Shown here: piece by piece, positions 23,880-32,104 of the stretch | Layout of the letters: every line of letters begins with the position of its first letter | How positions within the stretch are numbered: the first letter of the stretch is position 1 | DNA from: Akkermansiaceae bacterium | Lineage (GTDB): Bacteria; Verrucomicrobiota; Verrucomicrobiia; Verrucomicrobiales; Akkermansiaceae | Length of the DNA stretch: 33,963 nt | NCBI GenBank assembly: GCA_947462535.1 | Contig: CANHPN010000023.1 | Coordinates: 1-33,963 of the forward strand | Direction of reading: 5' to 3' | Translations under genes and position numbers: made by a program | Notes under the pieces: model-generated | Told to the model about the DNA's origin: nothing | What the model saw: the letters and a program-made list of their open reading frames with translations, nothing else | The model's database searches: none

Positions 23880-25019
23880 ATGCCCCGCATCGTGATTCTA
23901 GCCGAATTCCCGCTCTCCGCCCTCACCGGCGGCGCCGTCGGCCGGGGTGGCGGTCAAGGCTGCACCTGGCTGCCGCAACTCGCGCTGGCCTTCCAGGACC
24001 ACAAGGATCTGGAGATTCACTGGGTGATTCTCGACCGCACCATCCGCCGGACCGTGGTGATCGAGGCGCTGGGACAGCACTTCCATCGCGTGCCGGCGGT
24101 GAAATTCTCGGTGGATCTCGCGCTCAACTACCTCCCGGCCCGCTTCGTGCTCGGCCGCGAAATCCGCCGCATCCAGCCGGACGTGGTCCACGCCTGGGGA
24201 ACCGAGTTGATCTATCCAGCCGCGCTACGGGATTGCGCCTGTCCCACCATCCTCTCGATGCAGGGCGTGCTTGCGGCATACCAGCAGATCGGCGGCTTGC
24301 CTGACGACTGGCGCTGGCGGAAAATGATTTCCTCCGAGCCGGACTTCATCCGCTCCGCCACCATCGTCACCTCGGAAAGCCAGTGGGGAATCGACAAGGT
24401 CAAAGCCATCCACCCGCAGGCCGATTGCCGGATGGTCGAATACGGCGTACACCCCTCGTTCTACGACCTGCCCTGGCAACCCGATCCCCAAAAGCCCTAC
24501 GCCCTCTTCGTCGGCGGGGCCGACAAGCGCAAGGGTGTGGATCTTCTCATCGCAGCCCTCAAGCTCCTCCCCGACCGTCGGTGGGAAATGCGCTTCGCGG
24601 GAGATGCCGCCATCCAGCAGGCCTGTGATGCCGCAGGCCTCCAAAACATCCGCAGCCTCGGCCTGCTGCCGTGGCCGGAAATGCAGAGACAACTCCAAGG
24701 AGCCTGGTGCTCGGTCCTCCCCACCCGCGGCGACACCAGCCCGAACTCAGTCAAAGAGGCGCGGGTCATCGGCGTTCCGGTGGTCACCACCCAACACGGC
24801 GGTCAGGCCGGCTACATCATGGACGGCATCAACGGCCGCATCGTCGATCCCCTTGATGCCACAACCCTCGCCGCCGCCTTGAAGGACGTGATGTCTTCCT
24901 ACGAACGCACTCTGACGCTCGGTCGCGGCCGCCATCAGGAAGACCGCGAATATCTGCACCCGCGGAGAACCGCCGAAGGCTTCGCGGAAATTTATCGGCA
25001 GATTGCTGGTTCCATATAG
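23880..25019 (+). CDS. Glycosyltransferase family 4
   Basis: 379 aa, GT-B fold. The N-terminal domain has the glycine loop GGGQGCTWLPQLALAF (about residues 22-37) and DVVHAWGTELIYPAAL. The C-terminal domain starts PYALFVGGADKRKGVDLLIAAL, has LGLLPWPEMQRQLQGAWCSVLPTRGDTSPNSVKEARVIGVPVVTT (in parts) and TGNGRIVDP-like INGRIVDPLDATTLA. The donor block is diverged: instead of E-x7-E it reads GDTSPNSVKEAR, keeping the second glutamate. That is a recognised variant of GT4. It begins the second polysaccharide block. The start follows a run ctcttcctcttcccc rather than a Shine-Dalgarno. Confidence 0.9.
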   Translation: MPRIVILAEFPLSALTGGAVGRGGGQGCTWLPQLALAFQDHKDLEIHWVILDRTIRRTVVIEALGQHFHRVPAVKFSVDLALNYLPARFVLGREIRRIQPDVVHAWGTELIYPAALRDCACPTILSMQGVLAAYQQIGGLPDDWRWRKMISSEPDFIRSATIVTSESQWGIDKVKAIHPQADCRMVEYGVHPSFYDLPWQPDPQKPYALFVGGADKRKGVDLLIAALKLLPDRRWEMRFAGDAAIQQACDAAGLQNIRSLGLLPWPEMQRQLQGAWCSVLPTRGDTSPNSVKEARVIGVPVVTTQHGGQAGYIMDGINGRIVDPLDATTLAAALKDVMSSYERTLTLGRGRHQEDREYLHPRRTAEGFAEIYRQIAGSI

Positions 25020-25058
25020 GTGGCGCTGCACCCCCGGGGCAGCATGCCAATGCCCGGT

Positions 25059-25104
25059 GAAAGCCCGGAACAAGCAACGCCTTTCCGGCACCTCTCGGGC
25101 TTTC
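25059..25104 (+). terminator. Possible terminator after the GT4 gene
   Basis: gaaagcccg (25059-25067) pairs exactly with cgggctttc (25096-25104), followed by cttcctttcctttctc. The loop is 28 bases, longer than usual for an intrinsic terminator, which lowers confidence. Confidence 0.4.
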
Positions 25105-25187
25105 CTTCCTTTCCTTTCTCATCCCATTGACCTGGCCCCCGGCGGGCCGCGCTACCCGTTCTTCATTCCATCACCTAACTCCAAACC

Positions 25188-25865
25188 ATGAAACTACGCA
25201 TAAAATTCACCTCGTTCCTCCAACGCATGTTGGGCGAACACAAGTTCGAAAACCTCCGCTATCATTATTACAAGCGGTTCGTGCCCAACCTCGGATATTC
25301 GAAGGAATACTACGAGGGGATACGAAGTGCCAACCATTCATACTATGAACTGTTCGCGCAAGTCCTGATGGAAGAATTCAAGCCAAGCACCCTCGTGGAC
25401 TGTGGCTGCGGTCATGGCGGGATATCCAGAGAGTTTCTCAATCACGGTTGCAAAGAGGCGTTCTTATTTGACGGATCTCCTGATGCCGTTGAAATCGCGC
25501 GCTCGGCCGGAGTGAAGAATGTGGAACAACTGGACTTCGCCAACGCGGAGGCAATCCCCGCCAAAGGCGACCTTGCGATCTGCCTCGAAGTGGCCGAACA
25601 CATTCCCACCGCCTACGCAGGTAATCTCTGCCGTCTCTTATCAAATGTCGCTCCAACACTGGCTTTTACCGCAGCTCCTCCCGGTCAAGGAGGACACCTC
25701 CACGTCAACAACCAGCCTCAATCCTATTGGATTAATTTATTCTCAAAAAACGGAATGGTATATGACCCGCAGGCCGTTGCCCGTATCCGCAAGGTCTTTG
25801 ATGGACGAATGCTCTCGGACTACGATGAGAACCTGATGGTGTTCCGCCGCAGCCACTCATCATAA
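25188..25865 (+). CDS. Class I SAM-dependent methyltransferase
   Basis: 225 aa. Motif I is LVDCGCGHGGISREF (about residues 69-83), strand 2 ends in AFLFDGSPDAVEIAR, motif II is LAICLEVAEHIPTAYAG, and the post-motif FTAAPPGQGGHLHVNNQPQSYW is a pattern often seen in Methyltransf_11/23-type enzymes in glycan loci. The N-terminal 60 residues are basic and tyrosine-rich (YHYYKRFVPNLGYSKEYYEG). The ATG at 25188 is preceded by cctaactccaaacc. The substrate is unknown; its position between glycosyltransferases suggests glycan decoration. Confidence 0.92.
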   Translation: MKLRIKFTSFLQRMLGEHKFENLRYHYYKRFVPNLGYSKEYYEGIRSANHSYYELFAQVLMEEFKPSTLVDCGCGHGGISREFLNHGCKEAFLFDGSPDAVEIARSAGVKNVEQLDFANAEAIPAKGDLAICLEVAEHIPTAYAGNLCRLLSNVAPTLAFTAAPPGQGGHLHVNNQPQSYWINLFSKNGMVYDPQAVARIRKVFDGRMLSDYDENLMVFRRSHSS

Positions 25866-25953
25866 GACCTCATTCAGTTTTCACGGCTCCGCACACGCAG
25901 TTGGACCTTCCTTGCGATTTCTGCTTTCCGTTTTTAGCTTTCAGCTTTTCCCT

Positions 25954-27138
25954 ATGAGAATCGCCACCTGCACCCCCGTTGATTTCGCGGCCGACGCGCA
26001 GTTTTTCGGACGCGACAGCGGGCTGTTATGCCGGGGGTTCCAAGCTGCCGGGCACGATGCGTTCGTGGTGATGCCGGGTGCGCTCCGCCCGGATGACGAG
26101 CCGGGCGTCGTTCGTTGCACGCGCGCGGAGATGTCTAGCGAATCATGGTGGCACGCGCTCGGAGTGGAAGTGGTGGTTCTTTACGCATGGGGAGATCCAC
26201 GATACCAGGCAGTTGCGGAAGCCATCCGCGCTGCGGGGATCGTGCTGGTTCAGAGCCTCGATACCGCCGGGCTCCACACTCCATGGGGGGATTTCAGGGA
26301 ATGGTCGCGCTGTCTGGTCGGCCTGTTGGCCGCGGAGTCCCAACCACGACGCATGGCGCGCCATCTGGCAAAGGCGCTCAGGGATTTATTCCCGGCGGTT
26401 TATGAAAACCAGCGCCTCGGCATGATGGATTGTTCCGACCGCGTTGCAGTGGTTTCGCCACCCGCAGCCCGCTCGATCACCGCTTACGCCTCCTCGCTCG
26501 GTCATTCCCGGATCACATCAAAGATTCTCGTCGTCCCGCATCCGGTCGCTCCGCTCATGAAGCCATCAGAACATCAAAAGCTTCCCAAAGTCCTGGTGGT
26601 GGGTCGCTGGACAGCCGAAGATCGCGCTCAAAAGGATCCCATGCTGACCATGGCCGTATTGGGGAAGTTTCTTGAAACATGCCCGGAATGGAGCGCTGAG
26701 GTGGTCGGGCGTGGCAGCACGGCGCTGAGGAGTTTGGCCGCGGATTGGAAAAATGATGCCGCGAGTCGGCTCACGCTTACCGAAGCCGTTCCCCGCACCC
26801 AATTGATCGAGCGCTACCAGCAAAGCCGCATTCTTCTCTGCTGCTCGCGATACGAGTCGTTTCACATCAGTTCGGCGGAAGCGTTGTGTTGCGGCGGCTC
26901 GATTGTCGTGGCCGATCACCCGCTGCTGGCCTCCACCGGCTGGTTCACCACCAAGGATTCGGGAACCTTGGCACCAAACCGCAGCGCAAGCGCTCTCATA
27001 AAGGCACTCACCCGCGAGGCGGAAGCCTGGCGGCAAGGCGGCCGCAACCCGCAACGAATCTCCTCGGAGTGGCGGCAACTGCTTCACGCGGACCGTGTGG
27101 CCACAGGAATGCTGGATGCGCTGCGCCTCAAGAGCTGA
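25954..27138 (+). CDS. Glycosyltransferase, GT4/GT1-like
   Basis: 394 aa from the ATG at 25954 (MRIATCTPVDFAADAQFFGRDSG); a short upstream extension would cover leader repeats. GT-B fold: the C-terminal half begins PKVLVVGRWTAEDRAQKDP, continues WSAEVVGRGSTALRSLAAD and ends with the donor block SRYESFHISSAEALCCGGSIVVAD, where the glutamates Y-E-S-F-H-I-S-S-A-E match the E-x7-E motif. The N-terminal half is diverged from common GT4 enzymes, so I do not assign a substrate. The TTCAGC words (25929-25950) abut the start codon, with no ribosome-binding site. Confidence 0.88.
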   Translation: MRIATCTPVDFAADAQFFGRDSGLLCRGFQAAGHDAFVVMPGALRPDDEPGVVRCTRAEMSSESWWHALGVEVVVLYAWGDPRYQAVAEAIRAAGIVLVQSLDTAGLHTPWGDFREWSRCLVGLLAAESQPRRMARHLAKALRDLFPAVYENQRLGMMDCSDRVAVVSPPAARSITAYASSLGHSRITSKILVVPHPVAPLMKPSEHQKLPKVLVVGRWTAEDRAQKDPMLTMAVLGKFLETCPEWSAEVVGRGSTALRSLAADWKNDAASRLTLTEAVPRTQLIERYQQSRILLCCSRYESFHISSAEALCCGGSIVVADHPLLASTGWFTTKDSGTLAPNRSASALIKALTREAEAWRQGGRNPQRISSEWRQLLHADRVATGMLDALRLKS

Positions 27139-27272
27139 AGCCGTTCACGAAAACCCCGCTGCGGGCCTCAGGACAGGTCCCAAATTTGCCCCCAGGCTGG
27201 GCATGGCGCATTCCAGACCTTGTGGAGCGGGAATTTAAAAAACCTTGCTGAGGACCGACCCAACCATTGCCA

Positions 27273-28160
27273 ATGAAATCCGATCGCAGAGACCTCGTCA
27301 TGACACTTGCCTACCGCTACCCGTGGGAGGATCTGAGCGTCTTCGTGAACTCGCTGAAAAGCTCCGGTTTTACCGGGGATCTCGTGGTATTCGCCGCCCG
27401 TCTCGACAAGCGGACGATCCGGGAACTGGAGTTACGCGGGGTGGTGGTGGTGCGGATTTTCCTGCCGCTCTACCGCCTTGCCAACGTCTTCCTGATTCCC
27501 GCTTGGAGACCGTGGCGCTGGCTGTTGCGGATGATCCCCGGACGCGCGGCCAAGCGGAACCTCGCCAAGCATATTTTCAGCATCATGTGCACGCGCTTCG
27601 CTTATTTTCATGACTACCTCGCACGCCACCGCGACAAGTATGATCAGGTGATGATTAGCGATGCGCGCGACGTCTGCTTTCAAAGCCCGCCTTTTGAAAA
27701 CCTCGGCACGGAGTCCGTGGTGACGTTCCTGGAAAACCAGCCGATCTCGGAAAACAAGGCGAACTTGATCTGGCTCGTCCAGACCTATGGCGGCAAGTTC
27801 CCGCCCGCGCTCCTCCACAAACCCATCGCATGCGCGGGCGTGACCCTCGGCACGACGGATGGCATGATGGCCTATCTCACACAGATGCTCGATGGCATGT
27901 TCAACGCCGTGAAAATGCGGCCTGTGGACGGCACCGACCAAGCGGTTCATAACTTCATTTTCCACACCGGACTGCTGGAGGAAAGCGCCATGATGCCAAA
28001 CGGCAACCCGATCTGCATGACCATGGGTCCCGGAGATCCTTTTGAACTCGACGAGGATTTCCGCCTTATCTCCCAAGGCCGTGTCGTTTCGATCCTCCAT
28101 CAATACGACCGGTTCCCCGAGTTGAAGGCCGCCAAGCAGGAGCGCTACGTGCAATGTTGA
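27273..28160 (+). CDS. Putative glycosyltransferase, GT-A-like, unassigned family
   Basis: 295 aa from the ATG at 27273; an in-frame TTG six bases upstream is less likely. The best clue is QVMISDARDVCFQSPPF (about 125-141), a D-x-R-D-V-x-F-Q pattern resembling metal-binding blocks of GT-A transferases. A later IACAGVTLGTTDGMM (the N/C-A-G-x-x-x-G acceptor-strand pattern) and VDGTDQAVHNFIFH (the D-Q block) follow. I have no family name for it with confidence. It begins with a basic MKSDRRDLVMTLAYRYPW and has no membrane segment. Neighbours are a GT4 upstream and an MBOAT acyltransferase downstream, so a glycan-assembly role is likely. Confidence 0.65.
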   Translation: MKSDRRDLVMTLAYRYPWEDLSVFVNSLKSSGFTGDLVVFAARLDKRTIRELELRGVVVVRIFLPLYRLANVFLIPAWRPWRWLLRMIPGRAAKRNLAKHIFSIMCTRFAYFHDYLARHRDKYDQVMISDARDVCFQSPPFENLGTESVVTFLENQPISENKANLIWLVQTYGGKFPPALLHKPIACAGVTLGTTDGMMAYLTQMLDGMFNAVKMRPVDGTDQAVHNFIFHTGLLEESAMMPNGNPICMTMGPGDPFELDEDFRLISQGRVVSILHQYDRFPELKAAKQERYVQC

Positions 28161-28276
28161 ATGCTGGATGTTGAATGTTGAATCCGAAAAGAGAATCGCC
28201 AATCCGCCATCCCTTCCGCTCTTCCCTTCAGAATTCAAAATTCAGAATTCAAAATTCAGAATTCAAAATTTAAAAT
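28161..28276 (+). repeat. ATTCAAAATTCAG word repeat before the MBOAT gene
   Basis: tgttgaatgctggatgttg and related words, then agaattcaaaattcagaattc repeated (28231-28275). Period is near 10. The words are shared with 7048-7065, 12228-12402, 22100-22192 and 31235-31258. Confidence 0.75.
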
Positions 28277-28285
28277 CACCCACCT

Positions 28286-29803
28286 GTGCTTTTCAATTCG
28301 TGGTCATTTCTCGTGCTGCTGGCTGCCACCTTCGCGTTGTATTACGCGCCATGGTCGCGCGGCAGGCACGGCAAGGCCTGGCAGGTGTCTCTGGCGCTGG
28401 TAGCCAGTGTCATCTTCTACGGATGGGAGGATCCGAAACTCATCGGCTTGCTGGCGATTTCCTGCGTCGGCAACAGCATCGCCACCGGCCGGATCATCCA
28501 GCACAAGGTGGCGGGCGATGACGCGTTGGTGAGGCGTTGGACCCGGCGGGCGGTCGTCATGAACCTCGCCCTGCTCGGCATCTTCAAGTATCTCCCCTTC
28601 ATCGCGGGTTTGCTTCCTTTCCTGCCGCCGGCCTGGGTCGCCGCCGCCAAAGCCATCCCGCTGCCCATCGGGATTTCTTTCTACACCTTCCACGGCATCA
28701 GCATGATCGTGGACGTGGCCCGCGGCGAGGTCACCCGCGAAGGTGGCGCTTTGGTTGCGGGAGGATCCCGAAGCGGCCGCTTCGCCAAAGGGGTGAGGGA
28801 CATCGGCTTCTATCTGTTGTTTTTTCCCCAGCTCGTCGCCGGTCCCATCGTCAAGGCCAAGGAGTTCTGGCCGCAGATCAGCGCCAAGCGCATCGAGGAC
28901 ATTCCTTGGAAGGGAGTCGTCCGGGCACTGATCACCGGCTACTTCCTCAAGATCTTCGTAGCCGACAACCTGGCGGAACAAACCGCAAGCCTGACCCTCG
29001 GACCGGCCAACCTGGCGGGATCCAGCCCGCTGAACCTGATTCCGCTGCTCTACGGCTACTCGCTCCAAATCTTCGCCGACTTCGCCGGCTACTCGCTGAT
29101 CGCCATCGGCCTCGCGGCCATGTTCGGCTACCGGTTCCCGACCAACTTCAACTTCCCCTATCTCTCCACCAGCATCACGGAATTCTGGAAACGCTGGCAC
29201 ATGTCCCTCTCAGGCTGGCTGCGTGATTACCTCTACATTCCCCTGGGAGGCAACCGCAAGGGGCCGGCGAGAACCTATGTGAACCTGTTCCTCGTCATGT
29301 TCCTCGGCGGCCTCTGGCATGGCGCCGAGTGGAAGTTCGCGCTATGGGGAAGTCTTCACGGGCTGTTCCTGGCGCTGGAGAGACTTGCGTCGAGAAACCA
29401 GGATCCAGAGTGCAGAATCAAGAAGACCTCTGCATTGCTCTCTTCTTCATCGTCTGGCCTCTGGTCTCTGGCGTCTGGCTTCTTTCATTGGTTTATTACC
29501 TTCCACCTCGTGACGGCCCTCTGGCTGACGTTTCTCATGCCGGACATGGCGAGCATCGTGGCGTTTTTCAAGGGCGTCTGCAGCAGCAAGACCGGCTTTT
29601 CCGGGCCGCCGATCTTCTCGCTGGTTTTCTATGGCACGGCGGCGGTTCTCTATCATGCCTGGGGCTGGCTGAAGGAACATCGCGAACACTTCGCGAACCA
29701 TCTCGCCCGATCCCCGCTCGAGCCGGTTCTCCACGGAGTGATGATATTCCTGATCCTCACCAATCCCGGCGCGCCGCGGGGGTTCATTTATTTTCAATTT
29801 TAG
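28286..29803 (+). CDS. MBOAT-family membrane O-acyltransferase (AlgI-like)
   Basis: 505 aa, starting with GTG at 28286 (MLFNSWSFLVLLAATFALYY). About 10-12 membrane segments. MBOAT signatures: IPLPIGISFYTFHGISM, FFPQLVAGPI, then FWKRWHMSLSGWLRDYLYIPLGGNRKG with His305, and FLGGLWHGAEWKFALWGSLHG with the catalytic His345. AlgI-type proteins transfer acyl groups across the membrane for O-acylation of extracellular polysaccharide. Residues of about 370-398 are abnormal: SRNQDPECRIKKTSALLSSSSSGLWSLASG (in two pieces) replaces the usual short loop, and its DNA is like the spacer word repeats. The C-terminus FIYFQF is also made of repeat-like bases, and a REP-like element starts one base after the stop. 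Confidence 0.92.
   Translation: MLFNSWSFLVLLAATFALYYAPWSRGRHGKAWQVSLALVASVIFYGWEDPKLIGLLAISCVGNSIATGRIIQHKVAGDDALVRRWTRRAVVMNLALLGIFKYLPFIAGLLPFLPPAWVAAAKAIPLPIGISFYTFHGISMIVDVARGEVTREGGALVAGGSRSGRFAKGVRDIGFYLLFFPQLVAGPIVKAKEFWPQISAKRIEDIPWKGVVRALITGYFLKIFVADNLAEQTASLTLGPANLAGSSPLNLIPLLYGYSLQIFADFAGYSLIAIGLAAMFGYRFPTNFNFPYLSTSITEFWKRWHMSLSGWLRDYLYIPLGGNRKGPARTYVNLFLVMFLGGLWHGAEWKFALWGSLHGLFLALERLASRNQDPECRIKKTSALLSSSSSGLWSLASGFFHWFITFHLVTALWLTFLMPDMASIVAFFKGVCSSKTGFSGPPIFSLVFYGTAAVLYHAWGWLKEHREHFANHLARSPLEPVLHGVMIFLILTNPGAPRGFIYFQF
29390..29482 (+). repeat. In-frame spacer-type insert within the MBOAT gene
   Basis: aggatccagagtgcagaatc then ctcttcttcatcgtctggcc and tctggtctctggcgtctggc. These are the same kind of words found in spacers, e.g. 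cctctggcttccgacttc at 14132 and gagtccagaatccc at 6323. The insertion keeps the reading frame. Confidence 0.65.
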
Positions 29804-29834
29804 GTAGGGCTGCCCGGCCTCGGGCCGCCAACTT
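29804..29834 (+). repeat. REP-like element, + orientation, directly after the MBOAT stop
   Basis: gtagggctgcccggcctcgg then gccgccaactt. It begins one base after TAG (29801-29803). It forms a three-element cluster with the two minus-orientation copies that follow. Confidence 0.8.
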
Positions 29835-29884
29835 CACCATCTCCCGCCGGAGGCTGTTCTTCCTCTTCTCTTTCGCATCGCAAC

Positions 29885-29938
29885 CGCACCGCCATGCGGC
29901 GGGAAAGTGGGCGGATCGAGCCGAGTCCGCCCTACCGG
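29885..29938 (-). repeat. REP-like element, - orientation
   Basis: cgcaccgccatgcggcggga followed by aagtgggcggatcgagccga and gtccgccctacc. gggcgga (29909-29915) pairs with tccgccc (29926-29932). Confidence 0.85.
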
Positions 29939-29945
29939 TTTCTGA

Positions 29946-29996
29946 ACCGCCATGCGGCGGGAAAGTCGGCGCGGCGAGGCCGCCACGCCCTACCTC
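29946..29996 (-). repeat. REP-like element, - orientation, head-to-tail neighbour
   Basis: aaccgccatgcggcgggaaa then gtcggcgcggcgaggccgcc and acgccctacc. It ends 13 bases before the next ATG at 30009. Confidence 0.85.
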
Positions 29997-30008
29997 GTTC
30001 TTCTCCCG

Positions 30009-31124
30009 ATGTCACAGCCTCCTCCAGCCCCCCCCCCAACAACCGCGCGGCATTTCAACGGCCTCGACGGCCTGCGCGGAGCGGCGGCGCTGCTTGTTTT
30101 TCTTTCACACGCTAGCTTGGACCATTTGCACCTGTTCGGTGTGGATTTTGGGGGAATCGGCAAGTGTGGGGTCGCGATTTTCTTCATCCTCAGCGCCCAC
30201 CTCCTCACCCTCCAGTTCATGCAGCGGAGCGACGCGGCGAGCTGGAGCGTTCCAAACCTGAAGCATTATTTCATCCGCCGGTTCACGCGGATCTATCCGC
30301 TGTATTTCGTTTATCTGGGCACGGCGCTGGTCACCACGTGGGCCTCCACCGCGCTTTTCGGGATGAATCAACCGGATGGCGTGCCACTCACCCTTGATTT
30401 TCCCGCGTGGATCCAGCATTTGATCCTTGTCCGCGGAGACGGAGTGACATGGAGCATCGCGGTCGAGTTCAAATACTATTTTCTCCTCCCCCTGATTGCA
30501 TGGATTCTCCATCTCATGGCCCGTAAGGGGCGGCTGCCACAGGTCGCACTGATGGTCGTAGCTATCGCTGCGGCCGCCTATTACGGCTCTGATGTCGGTC
30601 ATGTCGAAAACGATCCCCGCTTGCGGGCCTACCTCGGAATCTTTCTAACGGGATCTTTCTGCGGTCTCATCGGGAGTCTTTGGGAACGGTTCCCGGATTA
30701 CAAATACAGGGTCCTCACGCCCCTGTTCATCGTCGGTCTGGGATTCATCGTCCTGACCACGCCACCGATGATCAAAACGCTGGGGCTGGTGAATCCGAAA
30801 AACTATCAACCCCAGCAATGGATGTTCTACCATGGGATCGCCTTCATCCCGGTGCTATTCGCGGCGGCTTATGGAAACGGAATGGTCAGCAGAATCTTCA
30901 GCAGCCGGTTTCTGCGCTTCGTGGGCATGATCAGCTTCAGCCTCTATCTATGGCATCCCGTCTTCATCAAGGGCGGCGCCCGCCTGCTCAAGGAATACGA
31001 TCCCCACCTCGTGGGCTGGATCGCTCTGATCGGAACCCTTGCGGCCTCTTACGTGTCCTACCGCATCATTGAGAAGCCATTCCTCAAAGTTGGAGGAAAA
31101 CGCAACCCTCCGCCCCCCAGGTAG
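30009..31124 (+). CDS. Acyltransferase family 3 membrane protein
   Basis: 371 aa from the ATG at 30009 (MSQPPPAPPPTTARHFNGLDG); an earlier in-frame ATG at 29952 lies inside a REP-like element and is rejected. Motif: HFNGLDGLRGAAALLVFLSH with Arg23 and His34, then VAIFFILSAHLLTL and HYFIRRFTRIYPLYFVYL, followed by TWSIAVEFKYYFLLPLI. About ten membrane segments. Like the 17157 gene it would O-acylate a surface glycan. It has no fused SGNH domain, but an SGNH-like gene follows. The stop TAG (31122-31124) is embedded in the GTAGGGC start of a REP-like element. Confidence 0.93.
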   Translation: MSQPPPAPPPTTARHFNGLDGLRGAAALLVFLSHASLDHLHLFGVDFGGIGKCGVAIFFILSAHLLTLQFMQRSDAASWSVPNLKHYFIRRFTRIYPLYFVYLGTALVTTWASTALFGMNQPDGVPLTLDFPAWIQHLILVRGDGVTWSIAVEFKYYFLLPLIAWILHLMARKGRLPQVALMVVAIAAAAYYGSDVGHVENDPRLRAYLGIFLTGSFCGLIGSLWERFPDYKYRVLTPLFIVGLGFIVLTTPPMIKTLGLVNPKNYQPQQWMFYHGIAFIPVLFAAAYGNGMVSRIFSSRFLRFVGMISFSLYLWHPVFIKGGARLLKEYDPHLVGWIALIGTLAASYVSYRIIEKPFLKVGGKRNPPPPR

Positions 31125-31155
31125 GGCCGGGCGGCCTCGCCCCGCCCACTTTGCC
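31121..31155 (+). repeat. REP-like element, + orientation, at a stop codon
   Basis: gtagggccgggcggcctcgc followed by cccgcccactttgcc. Its bases 2-4 are the TAG stop of the acyltransferase. Right after it lies the fourth copy of the ttctgccgccggaggctgct element (31153-31182) and cattcaaaatccaaaatcc words before the next gene. Confidence 0.8.
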
Positions 31156-31267
31156 TTCTGCCGCCGGAGGCTGCTCTTTCTCTTCTTGTTCGCGTTGATT
31201 CCATTCGCGCTTGAAAAAATCTCTTCCTCTTCCCATTCAAAATCCAAAATCCAAAATTCCACCGCTC

Positions 31268-32104
31268 GTGCGCTACGCGTTCACACTCCTCCTCACCCTC
31301 ACGGCCTGCTTCGCCGCACAAACCCTCGCCCTGCGCGCGGTGGGCGGACGGACAGCCAAGAGCGAATCCAATTTCTTTTCCTCGATCGGCCGGATCCAGG
31401 CGGGTGCCACAGGCAAGTCGGAGGTGATGTTACTGGGATCATCCATCACCGGCCGCTTGCCGGACCGGGCCCAGGGATATCACGGTTGGGCGAACATGGG
31501 CTGTGACGGAGGAAGCGCGGTGGACGTCTTGAGGGCGATGGATGAGGGAATCCTGCCAAGAGCGCCGCTCCTGGTCATCGAAGCGAATACCCTGCAACTG
31601 GCGTTGAATCAAAAGCCTACGGAAATTGCCGCCGCGATGCGCGGCCCGTGGTTCAAGGTCGGGCTCAACGCTCCCTGCCTCGCGGCTTACGCCAGGCCCG
31701 CCGCGTTTTTCTATAGCAAGCTTCTCGCCCGGCGCATCGGTGGATTTGATAGTGGCACCGGAACGGGTGACCTCGAGGTGGCCGATGGCCCGGAATGGAT
31801 CACGAAACCTCACGACGACGGTCTCACGCCCCGGCAAAAAGCGTTGATTCAGGAGGTTGCCGCAATCTTACAAAAGATGAAGGCCAAGGGCACGCACTCC
31901 ATCCTCGTGTGGCTCCCGCCCGCCAGAGGGGACGGATCCACCCCGCCGGACTGGATCCTCGAACTGGCAAGAACCGGCGGCTCACGCTATTGGGATCTTG
32001 GGCAAAAGGCGGATTCCAAATGGATCACCCTCACCGATGGCGTCCACATGGCGGCACCGAGCGCGGCACGGGCGGTCAATTCACTTCTAAAAGCCATTTA
32101 TTAA
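31268..32104 (+). CDS. SGNH-hydrolase-like cell-envelope protein
   Basis: 278 aa, starting with GTG at 31268 (an in-frame TTG at 31211 would add 19 residues encoded by repeat words and is rejected). The N-terminus RYAFTLLLTLTACFAAQTL is a signal peptide with a possible lipobox LTAC (Cys14). SGNH blocks: VMLLGSSITGRLP (candidate nucleophile Ser58 or Ser59), a glycine block MGCDGGSAVDVLRAM, and TDGVHMAAPSAARAV with Asp257 and His260. The classic asparagine block is replaced by IEANTLQLALN. With the MBOAT and AT3 genes just upstream it may act like AlgJ/AlgX partners in periplasmic O-acylation, which is inferred. Overall it is a remote SGNH match. Confidence 0.75.
   Translation: MRYAFTLLLTLTACFAAQTLALRAVGGRTAKSESNFFSSIGRIQAGATGKSEVMLLGSSITGRLPDRAQGYHGWANMGCDGGSAVDVLRAMDEGILPRAPLLVIEANTLQLALNQKPTEIAAAMRGPWFKVGLNAPCLAAYARPAAFFYSKLLARRIGGFDSGTGTGDLEVADGPEWITKPHDDGLTPRQKALIQEVAAILQKMKAKGTHSILVWLPPARGDGSTPPDWILELARTGGSRYWDLGQKADSKWITLTDGVHMAAPSAARAVNSLLKAIY

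Noticed and set aside
28171-28275. ATTCAAAATT tandem words as a CRISPR or iteron origin
   Set aside because: Copies are irregular, occur in many spacers, and no replication gene is nearby.
28286-29803. MBOAT gene as alginate O-acetylase AlgI
   Set aside because: No alginate genes are present; MBOAT proteins of this type serve many glycans, so the gene symbol is not used.
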